In this document: one piece after another, positions 44,811-52,482 of the stretch
How the letters are laid out: each line of letters opens with the position of its first letter
Numbering within the stretch: position 1 is the first letter of the stretch
Assembly (NCBI RefSeq): GCF_031191185.1
Contig: NZ_CP133465.1
Location: 1,112,001-1,176,000 of the forward strand
Direction: 5' to 3'
DNA: 64,000 nt
From: Prevotella nigrescens
GTDB lineage: Bacteria; Bacteroidota; Bacteroidia; Bacteroidales; Bacteroidaceae
Notes under the pieces: model-generated
Told to the model about the DNA's origin: nothing
The model's input: the letters and a program-made list of their open reading frames with translations, nothing else
The model's database searches: none
Made by a program: the position numbers and the translations under genes

Positions 44811-44922
44811 CCGCAACGGGGTTACGACGATCGTCGTAACCCCGTTGCGGCATTGGTCGTAACTCCGTTGCGATGAATGCCGTAACTCCGTTACGACAAA
44901 CGGCGTTGTTCCGTTACGTGTT
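44811..44922. repeat. Palindromic array 4, exact 23-bp period, core CGTAACTCCGTTGCG
   Basis: A perfect 40-bp palindrome without a loop (44811-44830 against 44831-44850) opens the array. Forward units CGTAACcCCGTTGCGG, CGTAACTCCGTTGCG, CGTAACTCCGTTACG and CGTTGTTCCGTTACG start at 44835, 44858, 44881 and 44904: exactly 23 bp apart. The units are GC-rich in an AT-rich gap, so AT bias does not explain them. The array lies between two convergent genes. Confidence 0.93.
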
Positions 44923-44931
44923 TATTGCTTC

Positions 44932-46416
44932 TTATTTTACAACTTTACGCGTCGTTCCGTCTCTCATACGAACGATATTTACTCCACGCTGCAATTCCTT
45001 CTGTTTCTTGCCATTGACAGAGTAAATAGTTCTTACGGTAGCGTTGTTCGATGACATGCCTGCCGAAATTCCCGATGGTGTTTTTCTTGTGAAATATCCC
45101 GTATCGGGGTTTGCCATCGACCCATCGGTTTTGTTCTTGTCGTATGCGACTGCACCTTTGAGTTTCTCGCAGAAGCTGAACATATCCTTTGCAGTGCTGC
45201 AATTCCATGCATCATTGCAGTAAATGGTGGTCAGAGACTCGCAATGACTGAACATTTCGCTGAACGACACTGTACCTTTCGTGTTGAAATTTGTCAGGTC
45301 GAGCGAAGTCAGTTTCTTGCAGTTCCGAAACATACTCCTCATATGGATTACTTCCTTTGTATTGAAACTCGAAATGTTGAGGGTGGTCAGACTGATGCAT
45401 CCGTCGAACATATTATCCATAAAACCAACTTTAGCCGTGTTGAAGTTTGATAAGTCAAGCGATTTCAGACTGCTGCAACCACGAAACATATTTGCCATAC
45501 TGGTTACGTTAGTTGTGTTAAAGCTTGATAGGTTGAGCGAAGTCAGGTTTTGACATTCAGTGAACATCTCTCCCATGTTTATTGTATTTGCCGTATTGAA
45601 GCTCGAAAGGTCAAGTGCGGTTAGGTTTGAGCAAGCCCGGAACATATAGCCCATACGGGTAACTTTTGCTGTATTGAAGTTTGAAAGATTGAGCGATGTC
45701 AGTTTGGTGCAACTCATGAACATCTCTTCCATATCGGTTACGTTCTCGGTGTTGAAGTTCGAGACATTAATCGAGGTCATATTGGCGCAGACAGAGAACA
45801 TACTGCTCATATTTCTTACGTTCTTCGTGTTAAAACTTGAAAGATTGAGCGAAGACAGTGCTTTGCAGTTGAAGAACATGTGCCTCATGTTGGTTACGTT
45901 CTTTGTGTTGAAACTCGATAGGTCGAGCGCGGTCAGAGCAATGCAGTGCATGAACATCATGCTCATGTTGGTAACGTTTGCCGTGTTGAAGTTCGATAGG
46001 TCGAGCGAGGTTAAGGAAGTGCAAGCAAAGAACATTTCCGTCATATCGGTTACTTCAGACGTGTTGAGATTTTCCCAACCCGTGATATTCTTCAAGGCTC
46101 TGCAATCGCCAAACCAACAACGGGTGGTTGTCGGGCGGTAGTTCTTGAACGATGTATCGAACACGACCGTAGTAGTCCATGTATTATTAGCTTCGGGAAC
46201 TCCTGCCCAAGCTGGACATCTGCCTTGGTATCGGGTTTCCTTGATACCATACACCGTACCCGTTCGGCTCGATTTCTGTGCGTCGTAATAGAACGTGAGC
46301 GTTGCGCCGTCGTCGCTTACTACGACATATGCTTCGTTCTTTTGTGCCTGCGTCGGTAGTGCTGCCATTAGCATTATTGCTATGGCAAACAATGAGAAAA
46401 GTAGTTTTGGTTTCAT
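44932..46416 (-). CDS. BspA-type DUF285 repeat surface protein
   Basis: A 494-residue exported protein with signal peptide (LLFSLFAIAIMLMAALPTQA). Residues about 105-420 are about 13 tandem units of 23 residues of the DUF285 type (NFNTANVTNMSMMFMHC, LTSLDLSSFNT). These form a right-handed repeat rod in Gram-positive and Bacteroidetes surface proteins. The last 35 residues (VRTIYSVNGKKQKEL) look like a short sorting-like tail. The likely role is adhesion. The promoter box is at 46540-46547. The gene ends within 16 bp of array 4. Confidence 0.82.
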   Translation of the reverse strand: MKPKLLFSLFAIAIMLMAALPTQAQKNEAYVVVSDDGATLTFYYDAQKSSRTGTVYGIKETRYQGRCPAWAGVPEANNTWTTTVVFDTSFKNYRPTTTRCWFGDCRALKNITGWENLNTSEVTDMTEMFFACTSLTSLDLSNFNTANVTNMSMMFMHCIALTALDLSSFNTKNVTNMRHMFFNCKALSSLNLSSFNTKNVRNMSSMFSVCANMTSINVSNFNTENVTDMEEMFMSCTKLTSLNLSNFNTAKVTRMGYMFRACSNLTALDLSSFNTANTINMGEMFTECQNLTSLNLSSFNTTNVTSMANMFRGCSSLKSLDLSNFNTAKVGFMDNMFDGCISLTTLNISSFNTKEVIHMRSMFRNCKKLTSLDLTNFNTKGTVSFSEMFSHCESLTTIYCNDAWNCSTAKDMFSFCEKLKGAVAYDKNKTDGSMANPDTGYFTRKTPSGISAGMSSNNATVRTIYSVNGKKQKELQRGVNIVRMRDGTTRKVVK

Positions 46417-46602
46417 AGTCGTATTTTTTTATAATTAGTTAGACAAATTACCCCCGTTTGCCTCATACAATGGGACGGAACGGGGGCAATGTTTATGAAC
46501 GCTTTTGTCAGTGGTAAACGATATCTTTCCGTTCAGTTGCAAATATAATTCTTTTTTTTAAGAACCACAACAATTTGGAATGTAAAAGTGTTTTTTTTCT
46601 TA

Positions 46603-47091
46603 TTATTCTTCGCGGAACGGATAGATTAGGTTGTCTTCGGTAATCTTATTCAATACCTCGTCTACGAATTTGCGACTTTCCCAGCGCGCCATCGGCAGGT
46701 CGTGAAGCAGGTGGTTGCCGCAATCCTTGGGTGTTGCGCCCGGTATTTCGCCCTCGAACGAAGCTACAAACTCGAAGGTGCGGCGCATAAGGTCTACTAT
46801 CTCTGCCGACTTCAGGTCGCCTTTCAGTATCAAGTAGTTGCCCGTCAGGCAGCCCATAGGTCCCCAATAAACCACACGTTCTTTCCATTCGGCATCGTTT
46901 CGCAGGTAGGTTGCCGCCAAATGCTCTATGGTATGGAGCGCACCGATGTGCAATGCAGGCTCTCGGTTAGGCTCTTTCATACGAATGTCGAAGGTTGTTA
47001 CTACTTCGTTGCCTACACAATCCTGTCGGCTGACGTAGATACCACGCAGCAAACGGTCGTGGTCGATGGTGAAAGAAGGTATCTTGTCCAT
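46603..47091 (-). CDS. luxS: S-ribosylhomocysteine lyase LuxS
   Basis: A 162-residue metalloenzyme that splits S-ribosylhomocysteine into homocysteine and DPD, the precursor of AI-2. Metal ligands lie in HIGALHTIEHL (two His) and DCGNHLL (Cys); the catalytic Cys is in GPMGCLTGNY. Length is normal. It starts 14 bp after mtnN ends, so the two successive enzymes of the activated methyl cycle are co-transcribed from the promoter ahead of mtnN. Confidence 0.97.
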   Translation of the reverse strand: MDKIPSFTIDHDRLLRGIYVSRQDCVGNEVVTTFDIRMKEPNREPALHIGALHTIEHLAATYLRNDAEWKERVVYWGPMGCLTGNYLILKGDLKSAEIVDLMRRTFEFVASFEGEIPGATPKDCGNHLLHDLPMARWESRKFVDEVLNKITEDNLIYPFREE

Positions 47092-47105
47092 ATTGTTCTT
47101 TGCGT

Positions 47106-47804
47106 TTAAAGTGTGTTGATAAAATGCTTTGTAACTTCGAAACTGCCTTCGGCAACCTTGTTCCAGAAGTCATAATACATACTCGCGTCGGTGTCTTTGA
47201 GCGGAATGTCGCTGATGACGCGGAACGAAACGAAAGGCACGCCATATACATAGCATACCTGCGCAATGGAGCAACTCTCCATATCGACTGCCGTTGCTTC
47301 GGGAAAATCGTTCATGATAGACTGCATTTTCTCTTTCGTCGTAACGAAATAGTCGCCGCTCACGGTAAGTCCAGCCTTGATGGTGAAGTCGTTTCCGTCC
47401 TTCGTATCGTTCAGCGAAAGTGCTTTCTCTACCAGTTCCGCAGGCGTTGCATAGCGTGCAGGCATACCCATAACTTGTCCTTTGGCGGCTTCGGTACCAC
47501 ACGAAACATCGTGATAGACACATTCCGTAGCCACCACCACGTCCATAACGTTCAGCGTAGTGTCTGCTCCGCCCGCACAACCGCTCGAAACAACAAGGTC
47601 GGGCTTATAATTGTTTATCATTTCCACTGCACCAATGGCAGAGTTTACCTTACCGATGCCGCACTTCTGCAACACTATTTCCTTGTCGCCAACCTTTCCA
47701 AGCACAAACTCCTTATGGTTGCGACACACCGTTTCCGTATGTTCGAGAATGGACTTGAGCTGCGTAAACTCCTTGTCCATTGCCACAATAATGCCTATTT
47801 TCAT
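47106..47804 (-). CDS. mtnN: 5'-methylthioadenosine/S-adenosylhomocysteine nucleosidase
   Basis: A 232-residue nucleosidase. It starts MKIGIIVAMDKEFTQL, has SGCAGGADTTLNVMDVVVATEC and the SAH-binding ATAVDMESCSIAQVCY with the catalytic region SFRVISDI. It removes adenine from MTA and SAH, giving S-ribosylhomocysteine for LuxS. I chose the ATG at 47804; an upstream ATG (47879) would add 25 residues of no family match. The -7 box ends only 5 nt ahead of this ATG, so the transcript is probably leaderless. Confidence 0.95.
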   Translation of the reverse strand: MKIGIIVAMDKEFTQLKSILEHTETVCRNHKEFVLGKVGDKEIVLQKCGIGKVNSAIGAVEMINNYKPDLVVSSGCAGGADTTLNVMDVVVATECVYHDVSCGTEAAKGQVMGMPARYATPAELVEKALSLNDTKDGNDFTIKAGLTVSGDYFVTTKEKMQSIMNDFPEATAVDMESCSIAQVCYVYGVPFVSFRVISDIPLKDTDASMYYDFWNKVAEGSFEVTKHFINTL

Positions 47805-47808
47805 ATTG

Positions 47809-47867
47809 CAAAGGTACGAAAAAGTTAGTAGGAGGCAGTTGTAAGTAACGAGTTTTTTGTATCTTTG
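47809..47867. promoter_or_regulatory. Divergent promoters of mtnN-luxS (-) and the YfhO gene (+)
   Basis: CAAAGGTA at 47809-47816 is TACCTTTG for mtnN. TATCTTTG at 47860-47867 precedes the YfhO gene by 35 bp. Confidence 0.7.
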
Positions 47868-47902
47868 CACGCATATCACGAAGATTTAAACAGAAATAGA
47901 AC

Positions 47903-50416
47903 ATGAATACTTTGAAGAAATGTCTGCCCGATGCGATTGTTGTCGCACTCTTTGCAGTAATCTCTTTTGCTTACTTTTTAGTGCCCGTATCGCAAGGCAA
48001 GATACTTTTCCGTCACGATTCGCAGGCAAGTGTAGGTTTAGGACAGGAACTTACCGAGTACGAACAGCGTACAGGCGAGGTAACACGATGGACAAACTCG
48101 CTTTTCAGCGGTATGCCGACCTATCAAATCTCGCCTGCGTACAGTTCCACCGATGGACTTTCGGCAGCCATGTCGGCATATCACCTTTGGTTGCCCGACT
48201 ATGTTTGGTTCCTCTTTGCCTATCTCTTGGGCTTCTATATCCTGCTTCGTGCGTTTAACTTCCGCCAATCGCTGGCTGCATTAGGCAGTATTTTGTGGGC
48301 ATTCTCTTCCTATTTTCTTATCATTATCGCCGCCGGACACCTCTGGAAGGTAATGGCATTGGCTTATCTTCCGCCGATGATAGCAGGCGTGGTGCTGGCT
48401 TATCGGGGCAAATACCTGTGGGGCTTCATCGTTACAGCGGTGTTCACAGCCTTTGAAGTAAAAGCCAACCACGTGCAAATGACTTACTACTACCTCTTCA
48501 TAGTACTGTTTATGGTAGTTGCCTACCTTGTGCAAGCCATTCGCGAAAAGCGTTTCCAACACTTCCTGAAGGCTTCTGGCGTACTCGTAGCAGCGGCATT
48601 GATAGGTGTAGCCATCAATATTTCGAACCTATACCATACTTGGGAATACCAGAAAGAAAGTATGCGCGGCAAGAGCGAACTGACAAAAGCCAACAGTGCC
48701 AATCAAACCAGTTCGGGACTCGACCGTGATTACATTACACAATGGAGCTACGGAATAGACGAAACCCTGACGCTGCTTGTGCCAGATGCCAAGGGTGGCG
48801 CAAGTGTTCCGTTGAGTCAGAACGCAACAGCAATGGCAAAAGCCAATCCCGAAGTGCAAAATATGCTGCCACAACTCTACGAAGCAGTGCCACAATATTT
48901 CGGAACGCAACCCGGTACGAGCGGTCCAGTCTATGTGGGAGCCTTCGTTCTCTTCCTCTTTGTGCTGGGCTTGTTCATTGTTAAGACTCCGTTGAAGTGG
49001 GCATTGTTGGCAGCAACCATTCTTTCTATATTGCTTTCGTGGGGACACAACTTCATGGGTTTCACCAATTTCTTCCTCGATTATGTACCGATGTACGCTA
49101 AATTCCGCACCGTAGCCAGCATATTGGTAATAGCAGAGTTTACCATTCCGTTGCTCGCTGCCCTTGCCTTGAAGCGCATTGTGGACGAACCGACGGTGCT
49201 TACAAAGAACATGAAGTTTGTTTATGCCAGTCTTGCGCTTACCGCAGGTGTAGCTCTCGTAATGGCATTGATGCCAAGTATGATGGGACCTTTCATATCA
49301 GAGCAAGAGCGTCAGATGCTTTCGGGCATTCAAGGTATGACACCCGATGTTCAGAATATGATGCTTTCGAGCATTGCCACCATGCGTGCTGCAATGGTAA
49401 GTGCCGATGCTTGGCGTTCAATTATCGTCATAATCATTGGTGTTGCCATGCTTTTACTCTTTAAGGCACAGAAGATTAAGGCAATCTATCTTATTATTGG
49501 AATAGCAGCACTCTGCTTGATAGACCTTTGGCAAGTAGACAAACGCTACTTAAACGACGAGATGTTTGTACCTAAGAGCGAACGCGACACACCACAGCAG
49601 GCTACCGCAACCGATATGGAAATATTGAAAGACAAGGCTTTGTCGTACCGTGTGCTGAACTTCGCGTCGGGCGCATTCAACGAAAACAATACGTCGTATT
49701 TCCACAAGAGCATTGGTGGCTATCACCCAGCCAAGCTCCGCCGCTATCAGGAAATGATAGACAAGTACATCGCTCCCGAAATGCAGGCAGCTATGCAAGC
49801 CATTGGAAGCAAGGGAGGTGTAATGTCGGAGGTAGACGGCAGAAAGCTATTCCCCGTGCTGAATATGCTCAACGCCAAATACTTTATTGTTCCGTTGCAG
49901 GGCAATGCCACCACTTCTATCCAAAATCCGTATGCGCAAGGCAACGGCTGGTTTGTAGATAAACTTACCTATGTAGCCGATGCAAATGCCGAATACGCCG
50001 AAGTGGGCAAGATAGACGTCAGCCACGAAGCCGTAGCCGACAAGAAGTTTGAAGCCGTACTCGGGCAAACAGCAGCCAACGACTCTACTGCAAGCGTCGT
50101 GCTGACCAAGTATGAACCAAACAATATGACCTACGCCGTGAACTCTGCAAAGGGCGGAGTGGTTGTGTTCTCGGAAGTTTACTATCCTGGTTGGTCTGCT
50201 ACCATAGACGGACAGCCTGCCGAACTCGGTCGTGTGAATTACATTCTGCGTGCCCTGAACGTGAAGGCAGGCAAGCACGAAGTAGTGCTTGACTTCCACC
50301 CATCGAGCATCAGCATCACCGAAACCATAGCCTACACAGCTCTCGCAGTTCTTCTGCTTGCCATTTGCGCAGCCCTCTTCGTGGAATGGAAGAAGCGAAA
50401 GGCAGCGAACGAATAA
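47903..50416 (+). CDS. YfhO-family multi-span membrane protein
   Basis: An 837-residue inner-membrane protein with about 12 hydrophobic segments in the first 530 residues (such as DAIVVALFAVISFAYFLVP and VALIVMAL-like stretches) and a C-terminal soluble domain with the segments YYPGWSATIDGQPA and NYILRALNVKAGKHEVV. It matches YfhO, a GT-C-like family that in Gram-positives modifies lipoteichoic acid; in Bacteroidetes the substrate is unknown. It is monocistronic: its own promoter at 47860 and terminator at 50454. Confidence 0.88.
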   Translation: MNTLKKCLPDAIVVALFAVISFAYFLVPVSQGKILFRHDSQASVGLGQELTEYEQRTGEVTRWTNSLFSGMPTYQISPAYSSTDGLSAAMSAYHLWLPDYVWFLFAYLLGFYILLRAFNFRQSLAALGSILWAFSSYFLIIIAAGHLWKVMALAYLPPMIAGVVLAYRGKYLWGFIVTAVFTAFEVKANHVQMTYYYLFIVLFMVVAYLVQAIREKRFQHFLKASGVLVAAALIGVAINISNLYHTWEYQKESMRGKSELTKANSANQTSSGLDRDYITQWSYGIDETLTLLVPDAKGGASVPLSQNATAMAKANPEVQNMLPQLYEAVPQYFGTQPGTSGPVYVGAFVLFLFVLGLFIVKTPLKWALLAATILSILLSWGHNFMGFTNFFLDYVPMYAKFRTVASILVIAEFTIPLLAALALKRIVDEPTVLTKNMKFVYASLALTAGVALVMALMPSMMGPFISEQERQMLSGIQGMTPDVQNMMLSSIATMRAAMVSADAWRSIIVIIIGVAMLLLFKAQKIKAIYLIIGIAALCLIDLWQVDKRYLNDEMFVPKSERDTPQQATATDMEILKDKALSYRVLNFASGAFNENNTSYFHKSIGGYHPAKLRRYQEMIDKYIAPEMQAAMQAIGSKGGVMSEVDGRKLFPVLNMLNAKYFIVPLQGNATTSIQNPYAQGNGWFVDKLTYVADANAEYAEVGKIDVSHEAVADKKFEAVLGQTAANDSTASVVLTKYEPNNMTYAVNSAKGGVVVFSEVYYPGWSATIDGQPAELGRVNYILRALNVKAGKHEVVLDFHPSSISITETIAYTALAVLLLAICAALFVEWKKRKAANE

Positions 50417-50453
50417 GACTTTTGCAGCCATCTGAAATTATCTTAAAAAGAAG

Positions 50454-50490
50454 AAGCCACCGCAATGACCTTCGTTGCGGTGGCTTTCTC
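50454..50490 (+). terminator. Terminator of the YfhO gene
   Basis: AGCCACCGCAA at 50455-50465 pairs with TTGCGGTGGCT at 50475-50485, followed by TTCTCT. Confidence 0.8.
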
Positions 50491-50626
50491 TGTATGTGTT
50501 GCACCCTTATCTCGAATATGGGCGGCGTGGTGTGCTTTCCGAAATCGACAGAAAAGAAGATAATAAAGATGTAAATATTTTCTACAAACTTAGTTATTGC
50601 TTAACAGTCTAATCGTCAGAGTATTA

Positions 50627-50712
50627 TAAAACCTATCGTTTTGCGTTCCCAAAGCGGCTGTTTTACACGTTAAAAGCATAGGTTTTACATCACGAAACAG
50701 CCGCTTTCGCAA
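50627..50712. other. Two interleaved inverted repeats (pseudoknot-capable element)
   Basis: Arm A1 TAAAACCTAT (50627-50636) pairs with A2 ATAGGTTTTA (50678-50687). Arm B1 AAAGCGGCTGTTT (50651-50663) pairs with B2 AAACAGCCGCTTT (50695-50707), extended by TTGCG/CGCAA (50641-50645, 50708-50712). The order A1-B1-A2-B2 permits a pseudoknot or two competing hairpins. No gene overlaps it; no promoter consensus is obvious next to it. Confidence 0.75.
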
Positions 50713-50911
50713 TGTCAGAGCACAATTGGTACTTTCCAACAGAATTATCTTTACAAAGTTAAATAGGAAAATCCCCACTATTTCATTGGTGAGTAAAAGT
50801 TTATTAGTGGGTAAAAGAATATCTATAGGATTGCTTGCTTAGCCTGCTTTCTTATATCGAACTAACGTAAACTCCACGTTCCTGGCGTTGTCATACACCC
50901 CCTGAAAGCAG

Positions 50912-50942
50912 TGTTCCGCACCTCGATTACGGGTGCGGAACA
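50912..50942. terminator. Hairpin at the 3' end of the surface protein gene
   Basis: TGTTCCGCACC at 50912-50922 pairs with GGTGCGGAACA at 50932-50942. No T run follows on the minus strand, so termination is uncertain. Confidence 0.55.
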
Positions 50943-50952
50943 TGGTTGTTTC

Positions 50953-51843
50953 TTACTTTTTCACTACCTTTTGTCCGTTCACAATATATATATTCTTAGG
51001 CAGGCTTTCGAGCTTGTCTGATAAGCGCACGCCCTGAAGCGTATAAATACCACGATTATCCTTTATAGCAGTGTCGGTAGTAGACTTGTCGATGCCCGTT
51101 GCGCCCTTGGTAATGGTTACCCAGTCGGTAATAACCTTTTCGCCAGTACCAAAGAGAGAGTAGAAGTTATCGTCGCCAGCTTCGATTTTTTCCCAGTAGT
51201 TTCCTGCAGGGGCAGTAATGGCACAGCCTTTGAATTCGGGCTGTTTTCCCCACATATAGCTGATGCTGCCTATATAGACATCTTCACTTTTGCCACCACC
51301 CTTGGCACGCACGTTACAATTGTCGAATTTCCAATAGCCGAAAGCTATTCCCACTGCTCCTCCCGTTGCCTCGATGGTACAGTTGTTCACGGTGATAGTG
51401 CCGTAGTTGAAAATACCGCTTTGGTAGTATGCGTCGCTTGATGCAGTTGAGCCTTTCACCTTAAGACTGCCATCATTCGTGAACGTGAGGGTCTTGCCGT
51501 CAGCATTCCACACACCCACGCTCTTCTCTGAAGTAACGGTATTGTTGCCAATGAGATGAATGGTTAAACCGTCGGTTTTGTTGTCGATGCCGACTCCACT
51601 GCCGTTATAATCTTCGTCAGCAGTGTTGCTGATGGTGGCATTGTCGAGTGTAAGCGTCTTGGTGGCATTGTCGTACTTCACCTTGCCTGTTACGCCTTTA
51701 ATCTTGGAGAGGTCGTTGCAATTGTCAGAGGTAACCTGCGTGCCGGCAATGTAGAGGTCGTACTTGGTTTGAGCTTGTGCCGTGCCTGTCCACATTGTCG
51801 TCACTGTAGTGAGAATGGACATAAGTAATAGTTGTTTTTTCAT
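50953..51843 (-). CDS. Hypothetical exported protein, beta-rich, with C-terminal sorting-like motif
   Basis: A 296-residue protein with a signal peptide (LLMSILTTVTTMWTGTAQA). The mature part is beta-rich with repeated short motifs (LTLDNATISN, LTIHLIGNNTV, ITVNNCTIEATGG, WKFDNCNVRAKGG), which suggests a beta-helix. The last 35 residues (GIYTLQGVRLSDKL, NIYIVNGQKVVKK) recur at the ends of Prevotella surface proteins. Its role is unknown. The predicted -7 box is 365 bp upstream, giving a long leader. Confidence 0.7.
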   Translation of the reverse strand: MKKQLLLMSILTTVTTMWTGTAQAQTKYDLYIAGTQVTSDNCNDLSKIKGVTGKVKYDNATKTLTLDNATISNTADEDYNGSGVGIDNKTDGLTIHLIGNNTVTSEKSVGVWNADGKTLTFTNDGSLKVKGSTASSDAYYQSGIFNYGTITVNNCTIEATGGAVGIAFGYWKFDNCNVRAKGGGKSEDVYIGSISYMWGKQPEFKGCAITAPAGNYWEKIEAGDDNFYSLFGTGEKVITDWVTITKGATGIDKSTTDTAIKDNRGIYTLQGVRLSDKLESLPKNIYIVNGQKVVKK

Positions 51844-52215
51844 AACTTTTTTGTTTTTAATATTTAATAATTAGAGGAATCATTTCGTCTGGGGTGCCTG
51901 TCCTTAGTATAAGGAGGGCTGATAATGCAGCCCTCCCACTCGCATCTCCTTATAATAGAGATACAGGCGAAGCCTGCGTGGTATATGTTCGATTAAATAT
52001 GCGAAATCCCCAAATAGTGTAAAAGCTGTTGAAACTCTTAAATGGTCGCTCTCTCCGAACGGTTTGGAAAGGTGCACAGAGGGCACGCAAAGCGTGTCTG
52101 CGCTACTGTTTCGGTATGCCCTGCAGAGGCTTGTTGGTATATACTTTGTTAATAGTTTCATCGTAATAGGCTTAGAGAGTTCTACGCTTTATTTAGCCAT
52201 TCACTTGCAAAGATA
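51844..52215 (-). other. Long structured 5' leader of the surface protein gene
   Basis: CAAAGATA at 52208-52215 is TATCTTTG on the minus strand, the nearest promoter box. The 365 nt in between hold the hairpin GGAGGGCTG...CAGCCCTCC near 51915-51939. An 85-residue frame (52161-51904) begins MKLLTKYIPTS but shows no domain and has a coincident frame only; I do not call it a gene. Confidence 0.45.
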
Positions 52216-52482
52216 AACTTTTTTCTTTGAAAGTTGCAATAAATATGAAAAAAATATGCTGAAGTGCTGAAATTGGTAGCAATCTGTTAGATGCCGACTT
52301 TGTCCATTGTCCCGGCTCCCATTGCGAAAAAAGCAAACTCTATTTCTCTCCCTGCCCTATCTGCATCTGTACAAAATGACGAACAGCAAGACAATGTCTG
52401 CTGACAATATCTTGCTGAACAGTACTTTCTGTGGATTACTAATATAATGTATAGAGCAACCTCTATAGTTGCCCGATAGAGG
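52216..52482. other. Intergenic stretch
   Basis: Apart from the hairpin at 52384-52417 I see nothing recognisable. Confidence 0.5.
52384..52417 (-). terminator. Hairpin after the TonB receptor gene
   Basis: CAGCAAGA at 52384-52391 pairs with TCTTGCTG at 52410-52417, about 65 bp past the stop codon. Confidence 0.55.

Noticed and set aside
44626..44853. 75-codon minus-strand frame across the terminator and array 4
   Set aside because: It is created by the repeat palindrome and terminator stem and has no protein-like pattern.
51904..52161. 85-codon minus-strand frame as a gene
   Set aside because: It has no domain or signal peptide and lies in the presumed leader of the surface protein gene; kept only as a finding on the leader.
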